A program made the position numbers and the translations under genes. Below, in pieces: positions 1 to 7,615 of a stretch of 64,000 nucleotides of DNA. The stretch spans positions 3,622,501 to 3,686,500 of the forward strand of contig NZ_SZNK01000001.1 in the NCBI RefSeq assembly GCF_005217615.1, given 5' to 3'. The notes beneath the pieces were generated by a model, which saw only the letters and a program-made list of their open reading frames with translations, did not search any database and was not told where the DNA came from. This stretch comes from Brevibacillus antibioticus. GTDB lineage: Bacteria; Bacillota; Bacilli; Brevibacillales; Brevibacillaceae. Position 1 is the stretch's first letter; each line of letters opens with the position of its first letter.

Positions 1-417
1 CCATTCTCTCGTTCGCGGATCAAAACCTGCCTTTACCGCTACCTTCGGGGATTGATAATACTGTCCGTCCACCGTCCCCAAAGCAATGCCATTCGTATCC
101 GCAAGCATTCCACTATAAATATCCAGATGTGGCATGACGAGCGCTGCACTGTCTTTAGTGGGATACATGCTTTTGTTAACGGTTTTGGCTAAAAACTCAA
201 TGGTGTCCAACTTGGGCTTAAAGGTACTCGTTACAATCGAATTGACCAGCTCTACATTTTCTTTGGCGCTGTTCAAGATCTCCTTTTCCATTTCTTGTTT
301 CGCCTGACTGGAAGCCAGTGTTCCAACGACAATAGTAGGAACAAGCAGAATCAACAGGAAGGATGCAATTAACCTCGTTTTAAAGCTTCTACTCCAATTT
401 ATTAAGCGACCTCTCAC
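1..417 (-). CDS. Methyl-accepting chemotaxis protein, N-terminal part (cut by window edge)
   Basis: Seen: a GTG start at 417, directly after an in-frame TGA, opens 139 codons running off the left edge. Residues about 12-30 form one hydrophobic segment (SFLLILLVPTIVVGTLA) preceded by basic residues. The rest is a soluble region with a Cache-like pattern (NSAKENVELVNSIV, then DPRTRE near the edge). This is the layout of a transmembrane chemoreceptor whose first helix anchors an extracellular dCache sensor. Known: such receptors signal to CheA through a cytoplasmic coiled coil, which would lie outside the window. A perfect sigma-D -10 hexamer lies just upstream and supports a motility/chemotaxis role. 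It could also be a dCache histidine kinase or diguanylate cyclase, because the output domain is not visible. Confidence 0.7.
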   Translation of the reverse strand, partial: MRGRLINWSRSFKTRLIASFLLILLVPTIVVGTLASSQAKQEMEKEILNSAKENVELVNSIVTSTFKPKLDTIEFLAKTVNKSMYPTKDSAALVMPHLDIYSGMLADTNGIALGTVDGQYYQSPKVAVKAGFDPRTREW

Positions 418-480
418 TCATTCTCAACTACTTTCTAGGTTGTATTGGGGAAATTTTTACCTTGGCATAACCCAAAACTA

Positions 481-508
481 ATATCGGCTAGGAATGAATG
501 ATTATGTA
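481..508 (-). promoter_or_regulatory. Sigma-D (sigma-28) type promoter of the chemoreceptor gene
   Basis: On the minus strand GCCGATAT (488 to 481) matches the sigma-D -10 consensus of Bacillus exactly. TACA (508 to 505) lies 16 bases upstream, one change from TAAA. The start codon at 417 is about 55 bases further on. The -10 is strong, the -35 weaker. Confidence 0.55.
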
Positions 509-548
509 GTGAAAGTTTTACGAATCAAGTATTTATCTATAAGTGACT

Positions 549-1481
549 TCAACCGCGTTTCATTTTCCCCAAGCGGATAAACTGTTCGTCACGTACACGC
601 AGCGTTTCTGTGACAGCCGTATCCTTATACGAGTAAATACCTGCTCCGGTCTTAGTACCGAGATTGCCTTCCGTTACTCGTTCTTCAATGATAGCGGGTG
701 CTTTTGCCGAGCCATCCAGCTCTGGCGCCAGGTTATCCATCACGCGTTTCCACGTATCGAGTCCGCCAAAATCTGCCGTCTCAATAGGCCCGACAAAAGC
801 CCAACGAAAGCCAATTCCGTTCTTCATCACCGAATCGATCTGGGCTGCATCTGCCACACCTTCTGCGAGCAAATGAAAAGCTTCTCTCATCAAGGCTGTT
901 TGCAGCCGATTTGCGATAAAGCCCGGCACGTCCTTTTTCAACAAAACCGGAGACTTCCCGATCTCTTCCATCAGCTGTATCGTCTTGTGAACCACTTCCT
1001 CCGCTGTCCTCTCGTGCCTGACTACCTCGACTAGTGGAACCAATTGAGCAGGATTGAAAAAATGTGTAATGATAAACCGTTGAGGTGTGGTTGTTTTTTC
1101 GATCAGTCGCGCAATCGAAAAGGTAGACGTATTGGAAGCAATAATCGCATCTGGCCTCGCGTAATGCTCCAGCTTTTCAAACAGCTCCCATTTTAGCTCG
1201 ATGACTTCTGGTATTGCTTCTGTGATGATTTCTGCAGCAGATACTGCCGCTTGCAAATCCGTGGTCAGGACGATATGTTCGAGCGCCGCTACTCTAGACT
1301 GGTCTGCAATCACTCCCTCTGCTACCAGTAGAGAAAGACTGTGCTCGATGCTAGCTCTCGCTTTCAACAAAAACTCTTCTTGCAAGTCGTAAAGAGAAAC
1401 ACGAAATCCAGCCAATGCGAATAGCTGCGCGATTCCATGTCCCATAACACCTGATCCAATAACAGCCGCATGCTTTTCCAT
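549..1481 (-). CDS. 3-hydroxyacyl-CoA (3-hydroxybutyryl-CoA) dehydrogenase
   Basis: Role by family: NAD-dependent oxidation of 3-hydroxyacyl-CoA in beta-oxidation or butyrate-type metabolism, cytoplasmic. Seen: 310 residues, close to the usual 280-310. The N-terminus AAVIGSGVMGHGIAQL is the dinucleotide-binding GxGxxG. ASNTSTFSI and THFFNP (with the catalytic His) follow at about residues 118-145, then the helical C-terminal dimer domain. The ATG at 1481 is chosen because GGGAGG lies 9 bases upstream; an earlier in-frame start at 1553 lacks a ribosome site. It is divergent from two short-chain dehydrogenases, so the three probably serve one catabolic route. Substrate chain length cannot be read from sequence. 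Confidence 0.85.
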   Translation of the reverse strand: MEKHAAVIGSGVMGHGIAQLFALAGFRVSLYDLQEEFLLKARASIEHSLSLLVAEGVIADQSRVAALEHIVLTTDLQAAVSAAEIITEAIPEVIELKWELFEKLEHYARPDAIIASNTSTFSIARLIEKTTTPQRFIITHFFNPAQLVPLVEVVRHERTAEEVVHKTIQLMEEIGKSPVLLKKDVPGFIANRLQTALMREAFHLLAEGVADAAQIDSVMKNGIGFRWAFVGPIETADFGGLDTWKRVMDNLAPELDGSAKAPAIIEERVTEGNLGTKTGAGIYSYKDTAVTETLRVRDEQFIRLGKMKRG

Positions 1482-1631
1482 AGTGAGAACCTCCCAGGAT
1501 GAATTAGGTTTACTAATAAAGCTTTCCACGATTAAATACCTAGTTCCTGCCAAATAAATTCCTACTACTTTTACCGAAATTCATTCCTATGGCGCTTGTT
1601 GGTAGGGACAAAGTTTTATACCATTAAAAAT

Positions 1632-1662
1632 CGTTTAGTAAACCCAGTTATTGGACTAAACG
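1632..1662. promoter_or_regulatory. Inverted repeat, candidate operator of the divergent dehydrogenase genes
   Basis: CGTTTAGT (1632-1639) and ACTAAACG (1655-1662) are perfect inverted copies 15 bases apart, about 20 bases before the start at 1682. The left copy sits in GTTTAGTAAAC, itself an 11-base palindrome. The 11-mer ACTAAACGTTC (1655-1665) recurs on the minus strand at 24540-24530, just before the ArsR-type regulator gene. A TetR-like repressor site is a reasonable guess; no such regulator gene is nearby. Confidence 0.35.
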
Positions 1663-1681
1663 TTCATATACGGAGGTACAC

Positions 1682-2383
1682 ATGAAACTACTGAATAAAG
1701 TCGTGGTCATCACAGGAGCTAGTCGAGGATTGGGCCTTGAGATGGCAAATGCTCTGGCAAAAGAAGGAGCGATCGTTTGGGCAACCTCTCGAACCGCGCC
1801 TCATCCGAACGAAATTGCACACGCTGAACCGGGAAGTGTGACGAATGTACAGCTAGACGTGACTGACGAGCAAAGTGTCCTTACCTTATTTGCGCAAGTA
1901 CAAAGGTTATACGGACGTCTCGATGTCCTCGTTAACAATGCAGGCGTCGGCGTATTTAAGCCTGTTGAACAAACAAGCGTAGATGAATGGGAGAATGTTT
2001 TCCGCACCAATGTAACCGGACTCTTTCTTTGCAGCCGCGAAGGATACAAGGTAATGAAAGCACACGGAGGCCGTATCATCAATATATCTAGTGTCTCAGG
2101 TTATATTCCCATTGCGGAAAACGGCGTTTATGGTGCTTCGAAATTTGCCGTCCAAGGCTTTTCCCAAATTTGCAATGAAGAATGGAAAAACGACAATGTA
2201 AGAGTCTCTACCATTTTTCCCGGTGCCGTTCATACAAATATGACGGAAGGCCGGCATTTTTTTGATCCGAGTGCGATGCTCGTACCAAAAGATGTGGCAG
2301 ATACCGTGTTAGATATCGCCTCCCGTCCCCTCCACGTTCGAATCGATGAAGTCAAAATCCTTCCTCCTAAAGGCGTTCTCTAA
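1682..2383 (+). CDS. Short-chain dehydrogenase/reductase (SDR)
   Basis: Role by family: NAD(P)-dependent oxidoreductase, cytoplasmic; substrate unknown. Seen: 233 residues, a classical SDR length. TGASRGLG at about 11-18 is the cofactor loop, NNAG at about 85 stabilises the sheet, and the catalytic set is a Ser in INISSVSG plus YGASK. The C-terminal segment PGAVHTNM is the usual loop over the active site. GGAGG lies 8 bases before the ATG. It starts what looks like a two-gene operon with the next SDR, about 30 bases further on. Confidence 0.85.
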   Translation: MKLLNKVVVITGASRGLGLEMANALAKEGAIVWATSRTAPHPNEIAHAEPGSVTNVQLDVTDEQSVLTLFAQVQRLYGRLDVLVNNAGVGVFKPVEQTSVDEWENVFRTNVTGLFLCSREGYKVMKAHGGRIINISSVSGYIPIAENGVYGASKFAVQGFSQICNEEWKNDNVRVSTIFPGAVHTNMTEGRHFFDPSAMLVPKDVADTVLDIASRPLHVRIDEVKILPPKGVL

Positions 2384-2411
2384 ATGACAGATGAATAAGG
2401 AGAGTTCACAA

Positions 2412-3179
2412 ATGCAGCAAGTAGCAATCATCACAGGAGCAGGCAATGGAATCGGGGCCGCAGCAGCAAAGCTTTTGGCTCAGCATGAGGTCCGTGTCGC
2501 TGTTCTTGATGTACTAGAGGAAAAGGCACGGTTAGTCGCCCAAGAAATGAATCAAGCAGGGGGTCAGGCCTTGGCCATTCGCTGTGATGTCGGTCAACGA
2601 GCGGAAGTTGAAGATGCCATCCAGCTAGTAGAATCGCATTTCGGAGATATCACCATCTTGGTCAACAATGCAGGAGTTGGCGGTCCATTCCACCGGGTGG
2701 ACGAAGTCTCCGATGAAGAGTGGGATTGGATCATGAGTACCAACTTAAAGAGTGTATTCCTATTTTGTAGAAACCTGTTGCCCAAAATGAAAGAAAGAAA
2801 CTACGGGCGGATCGTAAACATCGCATCCATTCAGGGCTTGCTAGGCTCCGCACATTCATCCACCTACGTCGCTTCAAAACACGGCATGATCGGCTATACG
2901 AAAACAATTGCTGCGGAATGGGGAGAGCACGGGATTACTTGCAATGCCATCTGTCCGGGGTATGTGGATACCGCGATGGGCGTACGTCCGGAGGATATTT
3001 CGGATTACATGAATCGGGTCATCGCCAAAAGCCCGGTGAAACGCGTAGCTCAACCGATGGAAATCGCCCAGATGATTTATCATCTCGTCGGACCACATAG
3101 CGGGTACATCAATGGAGCGAGCATCACCATGGACGGCGGGATTAGCAGTCACATCGGAATTACGGATCAGTTGTCCTAG
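2412..3179 (+). CDS. Short-chain dehydrogenase/reductase, 3-oxoacyl reductase or hydroxybutyrate dehydrogenase type
   Basis: Seen: 255 residues with TGAGNGIG (cofactor loop), NNAG, the catalytic Ser/Tyr/Lys (IASIQG, then YVASK) and PGYVDT. The C-terminal GASITMDGG is the hallmark end of FabG/3-hydroxybutyrate dehydrogenase-like enzymes. The start at 2412 is preferred over 2391 because AAGGAG stands 9 bases before it. Known: such enzymes reduce 3-oxoacyl thioesters or oxidise small hydroxy acids with NAD(P). Together with the upstream SDR and the divergent 3-hydroxyacyl-CoA dehydrogenase it suggests a short acyl or hydroxyacid catabolic cluster. Confidence 0.85.
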   Translation: MQQVAIITGAGNGIGAAAAKLLAQHEVRVAVLDVLEEKARLVAQEMNQAGGQALAIRCDVGQRAEVEDAIQLVESHFGDITILVNNAGVGGPFHRVDEVSDEEWDWIMSTNLKSVFLFCRNLLPKMKERNYGRIVNIASIQGLLGSAHSSTYVASKHGMIGYTKTIAAEWGEHGITCNAICPGYVDTAMGVRPEDISDYMNRVIAKSPVKRVAQPMEIAQMIYHLVGPHSGYINGASITMDGGISSHIGITDQLS

Positions 3180-3190
3180 TTCGGACACGT

Positions 3191-3234
3191 AGAAAAGGCC
3201 GCATGCTCGGTCAGTTTCCACCGGGCATGCGGCC
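3191..3234. repeat. Terminator-forming dispersed repeat, copy 1
   Basis: GGCCGCATGC (3197-3206) pairs perfectly with GCATGCGGCC (3225-3234) around an 18-base loop, so it can terminate the SDR operon. The whole 44-base unit recurs at 12651-12694 with two changes, both outside the paired arms. Confidence 0.7.
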
Positions 3235-3396
3235 TGTCTTTCCTCCATTCTTATAATCCAAATAAGTCATCCAAAAAACCAACGCAACTGTGAGGCCTAC
3301 AGAAATCTTTTTACTTATTCCCAGGCTAACATCAAGATCGAAAAAACTGAATGCTAACAGTCCAAGAACAATAACCAATAGAATTTTTCTGATAAT
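3211..3396 (-). pseudogene. Small two-helix membrane protein reading frame without AUG start
   Basis: Not recognised. The minus strand reads 61 codons with two hydrophobic stretches (ILLVIVLGLLAFSFF and VGLTVALVFWMTYLDY) and a basic end. The only start-like codons near the SD-like GAGGTGAT are ATT (3396) and ATC; no ATG, GTG or TTG is suitably placed. The last nine codons run into the repeat/terminator at 3191-3234. It is either a gene using a rare start or a decayed one. A similar two-helix frame without a start occurs at 15003-15191. Confidence 0.3.
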
Positions 3397-3519
3397 ATCA
3401 CCTCAAATCAATGTTCTCTTCATCATAATAATGGTAATTGCTTAAAAATATTGTAAAATAATGCGACGCAAAATGTAATGTCCAGGAAAGGGATATTCGC
3501 AATAATCTACAACGGCTTC

Positions 3520-4818
3520 TTAATTTGGATAATCTACCTTTTTATCCATTTCTTTTCTCAGCTTTGGTCTGATGTAGACTCCCCCGAACAAATGGACGAA
3601 TTTAAACCGACTGCTTATATAGGCAAGGACACAGGAACATGCAATCGTAAGTATAAATAACATTACCATTCCTGAATCTCCTACTCTCAATCCTTTGAAG
3701 CGAAGCAATTGACTGATGATCAAAGGATGGATCAGGTAAATGAAAAAGGAATGGGTAGAGAACCAACAGACCGAGTGTAATACCTTCCTCGGCCAACCAG
3801 TCATGCTTGTTGACAACCTGTACATAAACACCCCGCTTACAACCGTGTACAACAAAGTGCTCGGCTTAGCTGAGGAGTCAAAAGTGTCCGTCCATTTACT
3901 ATCGACCACCAATACGATCAGAGAGGCCAGCCATGGTACAAAAGTTTGCCAGAGCGTCAGCTTTCCGACAAATGCTGAGATTTCATTAAATCTCATTGCC
4001 ACGAACATTCCCAAAACGAAGTAAAACACCCATACAGGAAAAAGAATAACATAAGGTACCTTGATGCTAGGGAGTACGATGAGTTGGTTGGCATGTAAAT
4101 AAATTGCCATGTGCATGACCAAGGTCGATATAAACGAAACGGTTAGCGTCCAACTCGTCTTCGTCCGTAGAAGACTCCTCAAGAACGGATATATTAGATA
4201 GAGTTGGCACATGATCACCAAGAAATATAGGTGAACGTAAGCCGTACCTTTCACCATATGCTCCCCTAGCGTTGTTAAAAGAACCCAGGGTTCGGCTGAT
4301 CCAAAATTATATCGCTGGGCATAGGTAAAGTAAAGGATGCTCCAGATCAAATACGGTAGTAAGATCTTATTAAACCGCCTTTTAAAAAACTCTCTTTTCC
4401 CTATACTCCCCCGGTCACTTAAGGCAAGACTTAACCCTGAAAGTAGAATAAACATTGGTACAGCGAAACGCGCTACCTGATTCCAAGCAAACGCCATAAC
4501 ACTAGTTTCTACATAACCCGCTGTTACATGGATTGAGATTACTGCAATAGCACTGATAGCCCTTAGATAATCAATCTCTTTAATTCTCGTGTGAATGCAC
4601 CTTCTCTTTCTCTCTATGTTGTGGTATATCTGCAACAGTTTTCCATTAATGATAATACCATTCTTTTGTAAATATCGGAAAGTGTGGCTATTTTGCCCTG
4701 CCAAAAATAAACAAAAGACCAGTCTCTGCTTTTTACAGATACGGGTCATAGTTTTTCGAAGACATTCAATTTGTGCTTTCACTGTTCCACCTTTCAAACC
4801 CGTCTCCAAATCACTCAA
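3520..4818 (-). CDS. Membrane acyltransferase (acyltransferase family 3)
   Basis: Role by family: integral membrane O-acyltransferase that modifies surface sugars or lipids. Seen: EIDYLRAISAIAVISIHV is the signature first segment with the conserved His. Then come FVPMF-like MFILLSGLSLAL, an Arg-rich loop, and about ten hydrophobic segments to the C-terminus. The family domain begins near residue 78, leaving about 355 residues, the usual length. The first 75 residues are Cys- and basic-rich, unlike the family, and are doubtful. AGAAGGTG just before codon ATT at 4596 would place a non-AUG start there. Start is therefore uncertain; function is fairly sure. Confidence 0.7.
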   Translation of the reverse strand: MSDLETGLKGGTVKAQIECLRKTMTRICKKQRLVFCLFLAGQNSHTFRYLQKNGIIINGKLLQIYHNIERKRRCIHTRIKEIDYLRAISAIAVISIHVTAGYVETSVMAFAWNQVARFAVPMFILLSGLSLALSDRGSIGKREFFKRRFNKILLPYLIWSILYFTYAQRYNFGSAEPWVLLTTLGEHMVKGTAYVHLYFLVIMCQLYLIYPFLRSLLRTKTSWTLTVSFISTLVMHMAIYLHANQLIVLPSIKVPYVILFPVWVFYFVLGMFVAMRFNEISAFVGKLTLWQTFVPWLASLIVLVVDSKWTDTFDSSAKPSTLLYTVVSGVFMYRLSTSMTGWPRKVLHSVCWFSTHSFFIYLIHPLIISQLLRFKGLRVGDSGMVMLFILTIACSCVLAYISSRFKFVHLFGGVYIRPKLRKEMDKKVDYPN

Positions 4819-4950
4819 GAAATTACATCAATCTGGTTTACTTATTCGTTTTGTTTTTTTCAGAAAAAGCGTATATTCCATTTGTTTCCTTATATTATAA
4901 TTACAGTCGTGTATGACACTAGTCTAATTAATTGCGACGGAGGTCTTTTT

Positions 4951-5427
4951 GTGAAGAAAGCTATTAAAGGTACAATTGCAACAGCTCTCTTACTTAGCAG
5001 TCTATCTATTTGGGCTGGTGTTATGGCTTCAAATGATTCTGCTGAAACAAGCCATGTGATTAGTAAAGTTGAATCCAGCAAAGCTGGAGCTTTCGAACCT
5101 CACGGAAAAAGACCTGGAATTAAAAATGGGACGTTGCCTACTGATGAAAAGAATGTTAGTTATGGTTTCAGCGTTCCTAATGGTTTCGCTTATGGGAAAG
5201 TGTGGATAAAAAATAATGGAAAAGCTAAACTCACGTTTACAGTTAAAAATACGCACTTTGACGACATAGTGATGTCAGGATCAGTAAAAAAAGGGGAATC
5301 TAAATCATTTTATGTTGACCCTAATGAGGGATGGGGTGCTGATAATCATTTAATTGCATTTTCATCAGATGAAAATTTGGATGGTACCTTTTCTGTAATG
5401 TGTTTTGACAACGACAAGTTTGAGTAA
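4951..5427 (+). CDS. Secreted protein of unknown function
   Basis: Not recognised. 158 residues from a GTG start with GGAGG 7 bases upstream. It begins with a clear signal peptide (KKAIKGTIATALLLSSLSIWAGVMAS, cleavage near 26). The mature part is polar and beta-rich, with repeated phrases such as KVWIKNNGKAKLTFTVKN and ESKSFYVDPNEGWG, typical of small beta-sandwich surface proteins. No catalytic motif is seen. It is a single gene followed by a strong terminator. Confidence 0.65.
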   Translation: MKKAIKGTIATALLLSSLSIWAGVMASNDSAETSHVISKVESSKAGAFEPHGKRPGIKNGTLPTDEKNVSYGFSVPNGFAYGKVWIKNNGKAKLTFTVKNTHFDDIVMSGSVKKGESKSFYVDPNEGWGADNHLIAFSSDENLDGTFSVMCFDNDKFE

Positions 5428-5430
5428 TAA

Positions 5431-5470
5431 CAAAGCCGTACCCTCTTGAAATAGGGGGACGGCTTTGTTT
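5431..5470 (+). terminator. Intrinsic terminator after the secreted protein gene
   Basis: AAAGCCGTCCC-like left arm and GGGGACGGCTTTG right arm form a hairpin of about 11 pairs followed by TTTAT; it ends the 4951-5427 transcript. Confidence 0.75.
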
Positions 5471-5489
5471 ATAAAATTACTTCGTTCAC

Positions 5490-5606
5490 TCACGAGGTCC
5501 TCTAACGTTGATCCAATCGGCTGCCCAGTCACTCACCAACCTGAATCGTTTCCGTATAGAGTCGATTTCACGTACAACTCCCCACGCTTCCTCCAGTGTT
5601 CCGTTC
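5490..5606 (-). pseudogene. C-terminal gene remnant in a 316-base gap
   Basis: The gap 5428-5744 holds a terminator, a promoter and this stretch. The minus strand reads GTLEEAWGVVREIDSIRK, then SDWAADWINVRGPRE and a stop, about 38 codons of protein-like composition. No AUG/GUG/UUG start is present; a CTG 9 bases after a run of six G is the only candidate. It is most likely the tail of a lost gene. Family not recognised. Confidence 0.25.
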
Positions 5607-5681
5607 CCCCCTTTCTTTAATTGTGATTTTTTTAAAAAGAAAGTCAATTCGTTGTGTAATGGATTATATCCCCATTAACTT

Positions 5682-5706
5682 GGAACTTTTTCCGTTTTTT
5701 TGCGTC
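5682..5706 (+). promoter_or_regulatory. ECF-sigma type promoter, cassette copy 1
   Basis: TGGAAC (5682-5687), 15 bases, then CGTC (5703-5706). This is like SigM/SigX/SigW promoters (TGAAAC, about 16, CGTC/CGTA). The paralogous gene at 8089 has GGAAAC, 16 bases, CGTC at the matching place. Confidence 0.4.
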
Positions 5707-5744
5707 ATAAAGGTTAAATAGAATCCTAACGAGGTGACCACGCT

Positions 5745-6458
5745 GTGATAAAAAAAGGCATTGCACTTGGATTAATTCTCTCTCTTACTGGACTCCTTCC
5801 AATTTCATCACAAGCAACGAATGTTTCGAATCAACCTCAACAAGTAAGTCAGGATATTACTGCTGATAAAGTTAAGCAGTGGATCAGGGAACAAGGCAAG
5901 GAGAAGGAATACTATCTCCGTAATCTCACTTTCCAATTAAGTAATGTGGACAATGATTCAGAATTAGAAGTAATTGCTACGATTGAAGGCGGCGCTCATC
6001 TGGGTCACTTTTTTATTTTTGACAAACAATCAGCAGAACAATATAAGTTGGTCACTGAACAGCCGTGGCGAGTAGCTGATAGTGGATTTGATGAGTCTGT
6101 TCCTGATATCGGAGTGAAAGAACCTGTTGCTGAAATAGATGGTAAAGTGCTGTACCAAACAATAGTCGCTGATGGCGGGTCAGGCCTCTCTTCTCGTACA
6201 GCATATTTGTGGTATCTAGAAAACGGAAAATTTACTGTAGCTTGGAATGGAGAAATCAGACTTACATCTACTTTCCAAAATAACAATGTCGTAGAAATTG
6301 GAACTTACGATATAGACGAAGATAATTTGTTTTACTTTTCTAATTCCTACAAAATAAATACGGAGGATAAAAAAGCTCAACCCGAAATTAAACAGACAGC
6401 AGCTATATTCAAATTCAACGGACAAACTTTTAAAAGGTCAACGCTATTTCTTCCTTAA
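5745..6458 (+). CDS. Secreted protein, paralogue of the 8089-8829 product
   Basis: Not a named family. 237 residues from a GTG with GAGGTGA 8 bases upstream. The signal peptide is MIKKGIALGLILSLTGLLP with a cleavage-like SQA near 25. A central stretch SNVDNDSELEVIATIEGG, followed by HLGHFFIFDK, resembles FG-GAP/VCBS-like calcium-binding or dockerin-like loops (DxDxDxE), as in many Bacillus surface proteins. It shares order and phrases (KVKQWI, HLGHFF/HTGSFF, TAYLWYLENGK, GTYDI) with the protein at 8089-8829. The two genes also share upstream sequence, so they are a duplication. Ligand or activity unknown. Confidence 0.65.
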   Translation: MIKKGIALGLILSLTGLLPISSQATNVSNQPQQVSQDITADKVKQWIREQGKEKEYYLRNLTFQLSNVDNDSELEVIATIEGGAHLGHFFIFDKQSAEQYKLVTEQPWRVADSGFDESVPDIGVKEPVAEIDGKVLYQTIVADGGSGLSSRTAYLWYLENGKFTVAWNGEIRLTSTFQNNNVVEIGTYDIDEDNLFYFSNSYKINTEDKKAQPEIKQTAAIFKFNGQTFKRSTLFLP

Positions 6459-6522
6459 ACTCTCTAAAATCCCAGTCGTCTTTTCCGATGTTTTCCAATG
6501 GTTCTCCATAATTGTATGCCAT
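6430..6522 (-). pseudogene. Remnant of the cell wall hydrolase gene, cassette copy 1
   Basis: ATG at 6522 opens MAYNYGEPLENIG, which matches the first residues of the intact hydrolase at 9398 (MAYPYGEPLENY). After about 13 codons the similarity stops and the frame ends at 6430, inside the 3' end of the convergent gene. The catalytic domain has been lost. Confidence 0.6.
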
Positions 6523-6647
6523 TTTACATTTGTCCTTTTTAATGCGATAAGCGACAGTGTTGGACCGGCCATTATCACTTTCACCTATCTAGGAAAAAAA
6601 CAGGGGCAAAACGGAACAGCTTTACTTAAAAAATCGGAAATAATTTT

Positions 6648-6863
6648 TCATCCCCTGATTTTCTCAATAAACCGTGTCGTAATCTCCTGAATTCCCTCTT
6701 CTTTCGGGAGCTTAAGAAAACCAGCTAGGGAGTCAATTTCAGGTTGCATTTCTTCCAAAACCCTTATTAACGCTTCGTTATCCCCACTTTTTGCTCGGTC
6801 GACCATTAAACTGAATGTGTGATTACATAATTGTGTCGTGTCTTTAGACTCCGATTTTTGCAT
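6648..6863 (-). CDS. RsoA/HTH_16-like small protein (sigma region 2-like half), copy 1
   Basis: 71 residues, same length as and strongly similar to the product of 9524-9739. The pattern AKSGDNEALIRVLEEMQPEI, then LKLPKEEGIQEITTRF, matches the start of sigma-factor region 2 (A..GD..A, P.I, then QE). Known: B. subtilis RsoA is a 79-residue region-2-like partner of the region-4 protein SigO. Here the upstream region-4 partner is broken (6806-7022), so this copy is probably an orphan. The ATG at 6863 overlaps the remnant frame exactly as in copy 2. Function inferred. Confidence 0.5.
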   Translation of the reverse strand: MQKSESKDTTQLCNHTFSLMVDRAKSGDNEALIRVLEEMQPEIDSLAGFLKLPKEEGIQEITTRFIEKIRG

Positions 6864-7022
6864 TGATTTACGCCTCTTTCCCCCATTTGTAAGCTTTCTC
6901 CGGCCTCTTTTGCTATGAAGCCTTCTAGGACGATCTTGCGGATAACGCAGCCGCTTTCTTTCTCGATAGTTCAAGTTCTAGGCAATGCGTCGCAAAATTG
7001 TACTGCATTCCTCTTTCGTCAA
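6806..7022 (-). pseudogene. Broken sigma region-4 gene, cassette copy 1
   Basis: From TTG at 7022 the frame reads like the intact gene at 10014. It is hit by TAG where copy 2 has TGG (codon 15). Then a deletion of roughly 34 codons with a frame change removes the middle. The HTH part is still readable in the shifted frame (VIRKIVLEGFIAKEAGESL, then GERGVNQCKNRS), ending at 6806. A stop plus a frame-changing deletion make it a pseudogene. Confidence 0.75.
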
Positions 7023-7077
7023 ACGCTCACCTACTTTCTAAATTAGTTGAGTTTCACAACCACAAAACCCAAAAACA

Positions 7078-7091
7078 AGATCGTACGTTCG
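7078..7091 (-). promoter_or_regulatory. LexA-box-like palindrome, cassette copy 1
   Basis: On the minus strand CGAACGTACGATCT fits the Bacillus LexA consensus CGAACRNRYGTTYC at 12 of 14 positions. The same element stands before the intact copy at 10072-10085. Confidence 0.4.
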
Positions 7092-7102
7092 CTACTCAAA
7101 CA

Positions 7103-7135
7103 AAAAATAAACGTGCCAGATCCACACTGGCACGT
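7103..7135 (-). terminator. Terminator after the 7217-7615 gene
   Basis: ACGTGCCAG (7111-7119) pairs with CTGGCACGT (7127-7135). Read leftward it is followed by TTTATTTTTTG, so it ends the minus-strand membrane protein gene. Confidence 0.7.
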
Positions 7136-7216
7136 CCCGAATTATTCCTGTTTCTGCTTAATACATGAGGAATGTCCAAAACAAATGATAAGCCGAGTCG
7201 ATAAAGGTTAAAAGCA

Positions 7217-7615
7217 TTATAGTTTGATTTTCCCGGTTTCTTTCAGTAATTTAACTAAAAGAATAAGAGAATAAGTAATTATTATTAGCGTACTACCCAA
7301 TCCCGTTAGGCTGCTATAAATTAACTCGTCTACTCTTGTTTCCAATTCTACTGATGATTCGAGGCTAATTAACCACCAACCAAATATAAAGATTTGAAGA
7401 AACGTATTGATGATCAGTATGGAGATTCTTCGTTGTAACGATAAGAAAACCATAAATAGTGCAAACAATACGCCAGAATACTTTATAAACCGAATAAACT
7501 CCCCTTTATATAGTACTACTGGAATATCTGCGCCCATAAGCAAATCAAGAAATAGTTGAATGCTACTTCCAATTAATAGCACAATGAATAGTAACCAATT
7601 AAGAAAAACTAGCAT
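7217..7615 (-). CDS. Four-helix membrane protein of unknown function
   Basis: Not recognised. 132 residues with four hydrophobic segments (NWLLFIVLLIGSSIQLFL, YSGVLFALFMVFLSL, IINTFLQIFIFGWWLI, GSTLIIITYSLILLVKLL) and little soluble sequence; no Cys/His motif. TAAAGGAGGG before the ATG is a strong ribosome site. It is monocistronic between the two copies of the duplicated cassette, so it probably marks the spacer or an insertion between them. Confidence 0.6.
   Translation of the reverse strand: MLVFLNWLLFIVLLIGSSIQLFLDLLMGADIPVVLYKGEFIRFIKYSGVLFALFMVFLSLQRRISILIINTFLQIFIFGWWLISLESSVELETRVDELIYSSLTGLGSTLIIITYSLILLVKLLKETGKIKL

Noticed and set aside
485-500. FadR-type operator (ATGAATGA half site)
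   Set aside because: Only one half of the palindrome is present and the region already fits a sigma-D promoter.
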